The translations under genes and the position numbers were made by a program. This document shows, piece after piece, positions 24,101-36,100 of a DNA stretch of 64,000 nucleotides (positions are counted from its first letter, which is position 1; the number at the start of each line of letters is the position of its first letter). The DNA lies in contig NC_135386.1 in assembly GCF_049243985.1 (NCBI RefSeq), forward strand, positions 8,271,501 to 8,335,500, in the 5' to 3' direction. The notes beneath the pieces are model-generated. The model ran no database searches and had not been told where the DNA came from. It was given only the letters and a program-made list of their open reading frames with translations. Origin of the DNA: Paroedura picta. Lineage: Eukaryota; Chordata; Lepidosauria; Squamata; Gekkonidae.

Positions 24101-27100
24101 TCCTTCCTTCCTTCCTTCCTTCCTTCCTTCCTTCCTTCCTCCCTTCCTCCCTCCCTCCCTCCCTCCCTTCCTTCCTTCCTTCCTTCCTTCCTTCCTTCCT
24201 TCCTTCCTTCCTTCCTTCCTTCCACTGACCTCTTCAGCCTTGGGATCCCGACATCCTTCCTTTTCCCCCTCCAAAGCTGCCTTGATGCTGCCTTCTCTTC
24301 CTTCCTTTCCTCCTGAGACTATGCAGCCTTCTTCCCCAATTGCAATTTTGGGGTATTGTCTGTGTCGCTCTTAGACAGTCAGCAAGGCCAGGGATTGGGA
24401 GAAGCGGCCACATAAACACTTTTCTCTTTCTCAGGCTTTTAAGCAAAAGCAGATCTTTGAGAAACAGCGATAAGATTAGCTCCACTCAGGGGAATTTATT
24501 GCAAGCTTCCAGTATTGACTTTCTCCCCCCCCCCTTGTCTCTTCCCTTCCTCCCCTCACCAGTCTTCACTTAGTATACCTTCCCACGCGTAAGTTCAGGG
24601 TGATCTTACTCACTGTCATATGATCTCAGCCTATGACTCACATACTCCTCCAAATCGCTGGCTTCATCAAGGACGGCAAAGCACCAGCGAGCTGATTTGA
24701 CAAGATCCCTGCTCTTCACGGAAAGCAGGGCTGGAATCGCTCACAGACACTCAAACATCCCCCACCAGAGCTCTTCAGACCACAGAATGTCTATCCTGTT
24801 AAAAGGGAGGCTAATCTCAGGGAGGGCGGGGGGGTTTTCAAATTGTCGATTTGCACGTTTTCTCCCTCTTCCATTATTTAAAATTTTAAACTCATTCTCT
24901 TCTGAGCTGCATCTTAGAGTGGAGGAAGAGATTTCCGCTTCGGTGAAACGCAACTTAGGTCTTCAGGATGTTTTTCAACGCCTTGTGGGTGCAAATGGCT
25001 TGTGGTGATAGATTCGGAAGCCTTGTTCGCTTCCTGCATAGAATACTATTACAGAGTTCTTTGGGAGGTGAGCAGATCTGGACACAGCGCTCACCTGGAC
25101 GGCTTCTCTCTAGAGGGGAGCTGCTGAGACTTACGGCATCGTTGTAGCGTTCGATTGCACGGCTCCGTTTCCTGCTAGAGCTATAGGGAGAGACTGCTCA
25201 TCCGGGCTGCTCTGCTTCCACTGCAGCTTGGTGGAGCAGCAGAAAGGAAGGTGGTGTTTTGCTCGGTTTGCCAGGCTCCAGGCGTGGCCTGGAGAGTTCC
25301 TGGAGTTGCCTGGGTGACAATGATTAGTTCTCCCAGAAAAAAAAATGGCTACTTTGTAGGGTGGTTTCTATGAAATTATATTATTGTTGTTGTTGTTATT
25401 TATTAGACTTATACCCCGCTGCTTTCTGAAGACTCGCAGCGGCTTACAACATAAAACTCCCCATAAAATCCTTACAGAAAACCCATTATTCCCAGGACAC
25501 TCAGCCCCAGGACACCACAAAAGATTGGCAGCCTAGAAATCCCTCCCTCGAGCCGATATCCTGCTTCTCCCCAATCCCCCCACCCCCCAAATCTCTCTGT
25601 ATTTCTCAATGCTAGGTGTTACACCAACACCAACCTAGAAGTGACACCCAATCAGCACAATGCTCTAGGCTCCTCCCCGAATCCTGTTCTTACCATAGAG
25701 CTTCAAGTGAACCCTAAAAGATCGCACTGAGGCGGTGACTTCACTTCCAAGGGCTCGCAGGAAGTGACATCACAAAGTTGGCACAATGATGTGCATGAAC
25801 ACTTCACCTCCTATGTCTCAGTGTTTGCCAGCAAAGCGGCACTCCTTTAGGACAGCAGACCTGTTCATCCTTCGGATTTTAATGCAATTTCATTCATTTG
25901 TTCTCTACCTTTCTCCCAAATGGGGACCCAGAGTGGCTTATGTTGTTTTCCTTTCCTCCATTCTCTCTTCCCCACAAACCTGTAAGCCCGAGATGCTGTG
26001 GCTGGCCCAGCGTTACTCTTCCATCTTTGGCTGGACAAGTGGGGATTCAAACCTGGGTCTCCCAGATAAAGGTTTCACCATCCCTGTTCATCCTGTTGCC
26101 ATGAATATGCTGCCTCCATCTTATAGCCCTGTCCTCTTTCCCTTCTGGCCCTCGACCGCCCCTCTCATCTTGCTGCCTTGGAGAAATCTTGCCTGCCCTT
26201 GTCCCTGAGGCGAGGTTTCTCTCCTTTCCCTGGCTATTTTGTGTGACTCCTTCCACTTCGCGGAGGAGGCCCATGTACAAACAGGCCTGTCAGGGTAAAA
26301 CAATCCCTCAAGTTGACTGGGTCGATGCAAAAGCAACGGCTGTCTGCTTCTCACCTTGGGTTGCTAAGTCCGGTTGGGGAAATTCTTGGAATCATAGAAT
26401 CATTGAGTTGGAAGGGACCTCCTGGGTCATCTAGTCCAACCCCCTGCAGAATGCAGGGCACTCACATCCCAATCGCTCCTCAACTGTAACCTGCCACCCC
26501 CTTGAGCCTTCACAGAATCCGCCTCTCCGTCAGATGGCTATCTAGCCTCTGTTTAAATATCTCCAAAGATGGAGAACTCACCACCTCCTGAGGATGCCTG
26601 TTCCACTGAGGAACCGCTCTGACTGTCAGGAAGTTCTTCCGGAAGTTTAGACGGAATTTTCTTTGTATTAATTTCATCCCATTGGTTCTGGTCCGTCCCT
26701 CCGGGGCAAGAGAGAACAATTCTGCTCCAGGCTTTTAAATACTTGAAGATGGTTATCAAACCCCCACTCAGTCACCTTCTCTCCAGGCTAAACAGGCCAA
26801 GCTCCCCCAACCTTTCCTCATACGTCTTGGTCTCCAAACCCCTCACCATCTTTGTTGCCCTCCTCTGGTGGTGAACCAAAGCCTGTTAGAACATCATTTT
26901 GCCCTCCTGAGTATATCCTAACAACCACCCTGTGGGGTAGGCTAGGCTGGGAGTGGAAGTGGAGTATAAACGTCTGAATGAATAAATAATAAATGAGGTG
27001 GCCTTTTATGCAAATGTATATTCTTATTCTCTATTTGTTCTAGAGCATTTTTAAACAGCTATGATTTCTCTCCCTCCCCCCCCCCAAACTCTGTGCTTAT

Positions 27101-30100
27101 TCTAGTATATGGGCTGTATCGAAGTGCTGCAGTCAATGAGGTCCTTGGATTTTGGCACCAGAACTCAAGTGACAAGGTAAGTGGTGGAAGCGTATTTTAT
27201 CAAAAGCTATTTACTTTGCTTGAGAGGCACAAATGCCCTCGGAATTCTGCTGACGGTTTTCCCCCCAGCAGCCATCTCCAAGATCTCTTTATGCTTCGAC
27301 ATTCTGTTTTAGTTTGGATTTATGGCTCTTGGCCTGCGTTCAAGCGTAACAGTACACCATGTGTTTTTTACTAGGAGAATGAGCCTTGGAAGTCCTTGGG
27401 CTTCTATACCCCCCCACCCCCCAACTGTACATGACCTTGCATTTTCCATCACATCATGGTTTGTCCCTTGACTCCAAACTAAGAGGGTTTGGGATCTTGA
27501 TATGTAGGCCAGGCGGGGAAATCATAGCTTGTGAAGAAGAAGGAGGAGGAGAAGGAGGAGGAAGGAGGAGGAGGAGGAGGAGGAGGAGGACGAAGGAGGA
27601 GGAGGAGGAGGAGGAGGAGGAGGAGAAGGAAAAGGAAAAGGAGAAGGAGAAGGAGGAGGAGGAGGAGGAGGAAAAGGAGAAGGAGGAGGAGGAGAGGGAG
27701 AGGGAGAGGGAGAGGGAGGGGGAGGGGGAGGGGGAGGGGGAGGGGGAGGGGGAGGGGGAGGGGGAGGGGGAGGAGGAGGAGGAGGAGGAGGAGGAGAAGG
27801 AGAAGGAGAAGGAGAAGATCTACACTGATTGTAAAAGCTCACATATTTGGCCTGTTCCGTACATGGCTAATTACTGTTTCCCGATCCCAGCAAATGAAGA
27901 GGAGAATCCGGACACTGATCTGGGCTTCCGTTAGATCCATGTGGGTTCATAGACCAGGGCACTGGGGGTTCATTTCAGCTCTTTATTGTGACTCTTCATT
28001 ATGGTACAAAGAGGCAAACCCCAAACCACGAAACCCACAACCAATCCCGACTTGTATACACACGCCCCACAATAGATCTTCTCGCCAGTGTGCGCTATTG
28101 GTTAGTTTCGCTTTAAACCGACTGGATCAGGCTGCGCACCAGTCAATTATAATGCCGGCTTAAAAATCCTGCCTCGAACTTAGTCCTCGGAAGAACTGCA
28201 GACACAACCGCTTCCATCCCACCCCAGCCCAACTTGTTTTGAACGAGCTCCCTGAGGCGCAGCTAGAGAGTAAGGCCGGCTACAGCGCCCACCTAGCCCT
28301 CTGCAGGTCCTTTGTGCCTTTCCCGTTGGCTTCCTTCTCTCGCCAAGGCAAAAATGCCTTTGTGTACCATGCTGTGGAAATCAATCGAGGCCCTCTTTCC
28401 TCAAGCCGTCGCTCGTAATATTTGTATTTTAAATCACGCCGGTACAGCCTCAGCCGTCCATCGACGGTTCCGGTAGGGAAATGAGATGAAAAATGGGATC
28501 GGGAGGTACCGGTTGCCGTTTGTTTATTGCGAGTCGCATAACTCCCGGGATTCATCCTTGCAAGGCATGTAGAGGATGTCAGCTGGATATTACTTTGGGA
28601 TTATATGGGCCACCGACGCTGATACGGATGAATGTCGTAAAACGTCTCCGTTGAGCAGGAAACAATAAAGATCGGCGCATGGTTCCCCAAGGGCTTTTTG
28701 GGTGACATCATGCGGTGTGACATCATGCGCCAAGCGGGTTGCAACTTCCTTCCTTGGGTTCTGGAAAACAGATCTTTGAGATGGATGTCAAATCCAGCCC
28801 GAGGTTTCTTCCGTCTCCGGCTAATTGTCGCTCTTCGGCATCCTTTGCAAGTTTTGGAATGAAATCTTGATATCTTTTTCTCGCATACACATATTTCCTT
28901 ACAGGCCAGCATGGGAAACCGTGTTATAGGCCAGGCAATAGCTGACTGTGTCTGGAAGGTTGTGTGTGTGTAAAATGAAGAGTCTCAAAAGAATTCAGTT
29001 TTTGTATTTCTTCTGCTTTCCTAGGGGCAAAACAGGCTCAGAGATCAGGAGGAACGTTCAGTTTTTAAACAGGAAGAGAAGAGCGGTGGGTGGGGAAAGC
29101 CATTCAAGAAAACCTTGCATTTCCACGATCAATAAACAAGATGCTAAGATGCATTTAAGACGATGCCTGGCTATTAAGCCGTGCCTTTAAAAATGAATTG
29201 CTAAAAGCTTAAGTCGTTAAAACTTCCCTTCGCTGTGCTTTAATGCAGCCTTAATGCATCGTTTAGCCTTGTAGTCGGAAGTTTGTGTGCATGTGTGTGT
29301 GTGTGTTTTTTTGCCGTTGCAATTAATTTATGCATCTCATTAGGCGGTTAGAAGAAGATGGCCTAGCCAGTGCTTTAAATTAACATTTCACGTTAGTCTT
29401 TTCTCGTCTGTCGTGCGGAGAAAGCATCATCTCGTTTTGTGCCGCTGAAAGAGAGAAGATCGAAGGTTAAAATTCAGGTGATAGCACACCATAAGCACGG
29501 CAATGCAGGAGATCCTTGAATGTTTCCCAAAAAACTAATCCTGCTTACTGCGGTGAGCATCTCAATTCTGCTGGAACCCCTGAAAGGGTGTGTTGGAGAC
29601 TATTTCTCCTTATTCCCTCCCCAAATTCCTGGCAATCAGACACGCACACACCCAATTTGATAATTGGTTAGTACAGAAAACAACAGGGACACAAAGATGG
29701 ACACACTAACAAAGAGAACACTCCTATGGATGCTTTCAGCTTTAAGGGCGGGCTGTGTGTATGTTCTGAAATTCTTCTGAACTTGGAACCAACCAGATTT
29801 TTGCTGGTGAAAAACAAAGGAAAGCATCCACTGGACTGAGTGTGTTAAAACCCAGAAGCTCTCTTCTGACTAATGGACAAATGGTCCTCAAAATGTCCTC
29901 TCCTCAACAGGTTTGCTCAGTTCTTGCAAGCTGAGGATGGTGGCTTCTTGGGTTGACTCCGTCCGTCTCCTCTCATCCGAACAGTAACCACGGCCAACCC
30001 TGCTTAGCTTCCAGAATCTGTTGAGATGGGGCTACCCTGGCCTATCCAGATCCTGGCAACTACTGGGATAGATTTCTGACTGCGGATCAATAACATTTCC

Positions 30101-33100
30101 CCATTGCATCTTTAAGCGAAGCAATGTCCACTTTGAAACCAGGGGCAGACAGGTTATCGCTGAGTACATGGATACAGCTTTTATAAGAGGAGCTGGTTGA
30201 TCCATTTAGCACATGTAGCACGACTTTAAGTATTTGAAAGGTTGTCACTTGGAGGAGGGCAGGATGCTGTTTCTGTTGGCTGCAGAGGAAAGGACACGCA
30301 GTAATGGGTTTAAACTACAAGTCCAACGATATAGGCTAGAGATCAGGAAAACAATTTTCACAGTCAGAGTAGTTCAGCAGTGGAATAGGCTGCCTAAGGA
30401 GGTGGTGAGCTCCCCCTCACTGGCAGTCTTCAAGCAAAGGTTGGATGCACACTTTTCTTGGATGCTTTAGGATGCTCTGGGCTGATCCTGCATTGAGCAG
30501 GGGGTTGGACTAGGTGGCCTGTGTAGGCCCTTCCAACTCTATGATTCTATGATTCTAAGAACCGGAGTCTTACAAGCACGTCTCTGTTTCCAGCTCTGGA
30601 CTGTTTGCGGGGGGGTGCGAAGGCCGGGTTAACTCTTCCACTTGAACATGGCTCGGTGGAAGAACTTTAGGGCAGGGGGGGGTTATTTGGGAAATGTGCT
30701 GACTGAATAAGGCAGACTTTGTCCCGATGATTCAGCCTTCTCCTTAGCAGGATACAATCCCCGTTCTGTTCTGCGGGCAAAGGCCTGGCCTTGGAGGCTT
30801 TAAAAGATTTGTCTCCCACAGCATTTTTATTCATTCGCGGCGGCCCCGCTGAGCCCTTCCCCTCCGTCTCGTTGGCAGGAACAATGGACAAAGTGGGCCA
30901 GTGTTGCCGTGAGCCTCCCTCTCTTCTTCAACAAAGTTCTCCTCTGGACTCTCTGAAGGAGGCCCAGTCTGGCAGGATCCTTGACACCCGATGGGCCTTG
31001 GGTTGTTTTCCAGCACCAAGCGGCTGGTTTTCGCTCCCTTTCAAGAGAGGGCAGGATGGTCTGTTCCTAAAGATGCTGAGCAGAACCTCTTTGCCGCTGG
31101 ATCTCTTTTGACCTGCAGTTGTTAGCCAAAGGTAGCACCACAAGGCTGACTCTGGCTCGTACTTGGATGGGAGACCTCCTACGAACATGAAGGTCTTGGG
31201 GCAGAGGCCGGCAATGACAAACCACCTCCGAACATCCCTTGCCTGGCTGCCGGATAATCCTAGGATCGGTCTCCTGGCTATTCGGGGAGGGCGGAATGAG
31301 GGGGCAAACAAATTTAAAAACCAGACTGCTCCTGCTGCCCGACGCCATCTTGGATTCCGTAAACGGAAAATGGGCAAGTTCTACTGCATAAAATGGGACC
31401 CTATTTTATTCTGACCCTATGTCAGAGTAGACCTGCTTAGGTTTCCCTGTGGTACTTTGGTGGTTTTTATTTATTTGTTTGCTTGTTTGTTTAATATTTA
31501 TATAGCGCTTCTCACAAAGGTCTCACAGCGGTTTACAAAATCCATAAAAACAATAAAATCCCCTAAAATCACCCATTAAACAAATTAGAAGAATAACATA
31601 ATATCAAAATGGCGGACGATGAAACACATACCCACTCCCTTCTCCGTTCAGCATGGGCCTATCTCTATCTGGGAGCGAGGAACTTAGTGGATTTCAGCTA
31701 TTCCTCAACGTTCTCCGAGATATATCTTCTGTTTTCGAACAGTCGCTGGCATTTTGCTGTGTTGCTGCGTTATCCTTGACACTGTTTAAAAAAAAAAAAC
31801 GCTTCAAAGTCACAAAGTGAGGAGACACGGATGCCTTAAACGGATTCCAAGAAGGATGCGTTTCCACATCCAAGTGCTGCCAGCTTCCAGGGAGCACAGA
31901 GTCGCTGACCTTTGACAAAGTTAACTTAGTCTTTTTCGTTTCCTGAACGACTTTGATGAGGATAATTAAATGCTGCCTTGCATGCCAACATAAAAAAGGC
32001 TGACCAATCTGATATCAGACGTTTCTTTGTCGGAGAGTGGGGGTGAAATGTGGCGTGTCATCGGGCTATGTGGTGTGTAATTTGTCTGTCTTTGATGCAG
32101 GCCGCTAAGTGCTGCCTGCCAGTATGTTATTAGCCATCTCCTCTTTTCCCCATCTGTGCACAGAGAGGATCTTTAAAAAGAGAAGAAGAGGTACATTTAA
32201 ATCAGGGCAGGAAGGAAATCTTACGAGTTTCTCAAAATCTTATGTTCTGACCCTTCTGACAAATGCTTAAGGCAACTTAATAATCTGTCGACACTTCTGT
32301 GCTTTCAACAATCCATCAAAGAGACAATCTAATGTGAAATTGCTGTGTTAGGATTCATTTGCAAATTCAAGACAGGGCCATCTAACCCAGGGCTTAATAG
32401 GGACCTGGGATTCCTAGCTCACTCACTTGGGGTGCTGTCTTGCCCATCCACCCCCACAAATGCTCATTTCTTCAGTTGTATCTCTGCAATTTCTTAGCAT
32501 TTCTGTTTATCTCATTTAATTGGGCATTATGTTTTAAGGATCCAGTGCTGTATAGTGGTTAAGAGTGGCAGCTTCTAATCTGGTGATCCAGGTTTGATTC
32601 CCCGCTCCTCCACATGCAGCCAACTGGGTGACCTTCGGCTCATCACAGTCCTGATAGTACTGTTCTCACAGAACAGTCATATAAGGGCTCTCTCAGCCCC
32701 ATCTACCTCACAGGTGCCTGTTGTGGGGAGAGGAAGGGAAGGCGATTGGAAGCTACTTTGAGAGCTTATGTTGGAATAAATCTTATTATTCTTTAAAGTG
32801 CCACTGGACTCCTATTTTATTCAACTATTCTGCAAAGTAAGCTAGGCTAATAACTAGCAACCTGCCCAGTACGCTGATGGGCTAAGGGGTTCCAACATCC
32901 AACCCTACCCATGGCCTTAATCCTGCCTCGCTCTACAGGAAAGAAAATGAAATGAAATCCATCCCCGCTGGAAAATATTTTGGAAGTAAGGGAAATATCA
33001 CCAGACTCCCATTGAGGTTAACCTTAGCTGGCCTTTGGTTGATGGACAGCAAGATGACACATAGGAAAGCATTTGAAATACATTAATATGATGTAAAAGT

Positions 33101-36100
33101 GATCTAACACCTCGATCCTTATAAAACATTTGAAGGAGAGCAGCTTTTTGGTACCCCAAAGGAGTCTCAGAGCGGCTTACATTCGCCTTCCCTTTCCTCT
33201 CCCCACAACAGACCCCCCCAGCGAGGGAGGTGAGGCTGAGAGAGCTCTGAGAGAACTATGACAGGACCAAGGTCACCCAGCTGTCTACATGTGGAGGAGT
33301 GGGGAATCAGGCCCAGTTCTCCTTCAAGACTGGAAGATCAGACTTGTCAAACAGGAAGACCGAATTCCACCACAGCACCCAATACCCCCACTCTCCTACA
33401 GGCTCCTGTCAGAGACAGCAGAACATCTGATCTTGTAATTCCAACATTCATGAGACCTCCAGGTCTTTTACATGGATTGCTAGCATGGGTACCCAGTGCT
33501 CTTGTTTCATTGTTTGGGTGCTCAGTTCGGCTCAGAACCATGTCAAAGCAAAGTCTAACTTGCCCAGGGAGCTCTCCTTGGTCCTGTAGAAATCAATTTC
33601 CCCCCTTCCTCTCTGGATCCAGCTCCCAAGAATCTGTCAATTGCTTAAGTCCTATTCAGACGTGCTAGACTGGATCTGCAGCCCCATTGGAGGGCTTGAG
33701 AAGTCACCTCAGTTCTTTCACCGCTGAGATAGCAAGTGTAGCTTCCGTCTGCCTTTTCCAGAGGCAACCTTGAACACTGGACATTTGCTTCAGCAGAATT
33801 CAGAAAGGCTCAGAGTGTCTGCTTCTGAGCTCATGAAAGAGCATCCGTTGTCTTAAGAATGTGCTTCTATATTCTGGTCTTTAAGGTGCAATTGTTGATT
33901 TATGGTTATGTGTGCATGGAGTGTTGTCAAGTCACATTTGACTTATGGCTACCCCGTAGGGCAGAGGTGGCCAAACGGTGGCTCACCAGATGTCCATGGA
34001 CTACAATTCCCATGAGCTCATGGGAATTGTAGTCCATGGACATCTGGAGAGCCACGGTTTGGCTGCCCGTGTACCAAAACAAGTGGCAACTTTAAGAGGC
34101 AACTTAAAGACGAGCGTGGCTGATCCCAGCATAGGTTTTTGTGAATGAAAGTTCATTTCTGTTGGAGTAGAGCCTTCCTCTTCTGAAACTAAAAGCACTG
34201 ACTTAATGGAAGTCCACTTTAGTGCATCTAATTAAGCAAGCTCTGACTCATAGAAACCTCTGCTGGAATACATGCTGTTAGACTTAAAATACGCCTGGAC
34301 TCTTGTTTTATTTTATTGCGACAGCTGCCTGTCTGGAATTATGTTTTCTCCCACACAGTGAAACACTGGGGGAAGGGAATGGAGGGGAATTAAGACCAGG
34401 GGCTTAGTAGAGGGGCAAATGTGGTTAGAGCTGACTTTACCCAGTTCGAAAAAAAGAAAATTAGGGGAGATCTTCATTAGAGATCTTGTGAGTCGCATCT
34501 GTTTTGTGAAATGTTCTGGGGTGGAATATATAGTTACATATGCAACCAGCAGGGTGACTTTGGGCTTGTCACAGTCCCAACAGTGCTGTTCTGACCAAGC
34601 AGTTCTGTCAGAGCTCTCTCAGCCTTACCTTCCTCACAGGGTGCCTGTTGTGGGGAGAGGAAGGGATGGTGATTGGAAGTCATCTTGAGACACCTTTGGG
34701 CAATGAAAAGCAGGGTATTAAAACCAACTCTTCTTCTTCTTCTTCTTCATAAATATGCTGCCTCTCCACATTACCTGTGTGGGACAGCTAACACTAAAAA
34801 CAAAATAATTGGATGACCTAATACCAAAAGTGACCCATCGCTAACAAAAGCTAGTAATAAAACCTTCATTAAAAGAACATCAAGAACATCACAGAAAGAG
34901 CATAAAAGCAATCTCAACACAGACCATAAAGAGTGTTCAGGCAGGAGACAGAAGAAGGTACAGGTAGAGAAGCTAGACTGGGGAAATGCTTGTAAGAAAA
35001 TATCAACTTAAAAGAGTGATGAGAAGAAAGAGTCCAGCGAAGACTGTATAAAACAGAAAGACAACTTGAATAAGGTGACAACAATTATGACTGTAACAAA
35101 CTGAAATGAGAAGTTTAAGAGAGATTAACAAGATGGAGGCTACCATTGTCCTGTGTGGGAAAGAGAACGAACAAACATTTTGATTGTGTCCGGAGAGTAA
35201 AGGCATGACCAAAGTTTCAGTTCATGTGTTCGTTATCCAGGTACGTACCCTAACCTTTGGATCACTGAAGAATTAAATGGAAAAGGATGAAGTAAGCAAG
35301 TCACTTCTAAAATATAGAGCTTTGTGTCAAAGCAACAGCACCCCTAGGGTCAGGGAGGACCAGGTGCACACTGTGGCATCTCTTGATATTCTGCTTGGGT
35401 GGTCAGTCCCTCTTCCCTTTCCAAGCATGCAGACCATGTTCCTTGGATAGGCAGTAGCCTGAGACCAAGAGCCCTTTTCTTTATAAGGAAACTGTCCCTG
35501 CCTGGGTAGGCTGTGAATCGTTATTTCCTGCAATGCGTTTTTCCTGAAACCAAAATGAACGTAAGCTTCCAAAAGAGTCATTCACTATCTGGAGCTAAGA
35601 TTCTATTAATAAAGTCACTATTCTAACAAGATGATGCTCAATAACTCTTGTTCTTTCTTCTTTTTTAAAAAGGGAAGCGATAAGTCGACTGTGCGAAGCT
35701 GTGCCAGGAACACATGGGGCTGTCAAAAAGCGGAAGGTAAATATGACCCTGGGAATGCCAAAACAGGGAATGGAGGAATGGAAGGGTGGATGGAAGGATG
35801 GATGGATGGATGGATGGATGGATGGATGGATGGATGGATGGATGGGTGGATGGATGGATGGATGGAGGGAGGGATGGAGGGATGGATGGATGGATGGATG
35901 GGTGGATGGATGGATGGATGGAGGGAGGGAGGGATGGAGGGATGGATGGAAGGGTGGATGGATGGATGGATGGAAGGATGGATGGAAGGATGGAAGGATA
36001 TTGCTTTCATGCTGGGCATCATGGACTAAGCCATTCCTGCATCTTTGGAGGGGTCAAACGGTGCAAGCAATCCCTGGAATCCCAGTTGTACCTTTTCTGC

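Noticed and set aside
23313-24374. Long Pro/Ser/Leu/Phe-rich ORFs on + and Arg/Lys/Glu/Gly-rich ORFs on -
   Set aside because: They are translations of the TTCC microsatellite and have no start context, domain or homologue.
27386-28163. Glu- and Arg-rich ORFs of about 180-210 codons
   Set aside because: They come from the polypurine array in SHC4 intron 2.
29985-31215. Possible 5S rRNA genes
   Set aside because: Only diverged internal segments are present and they are attached to SINE tails.
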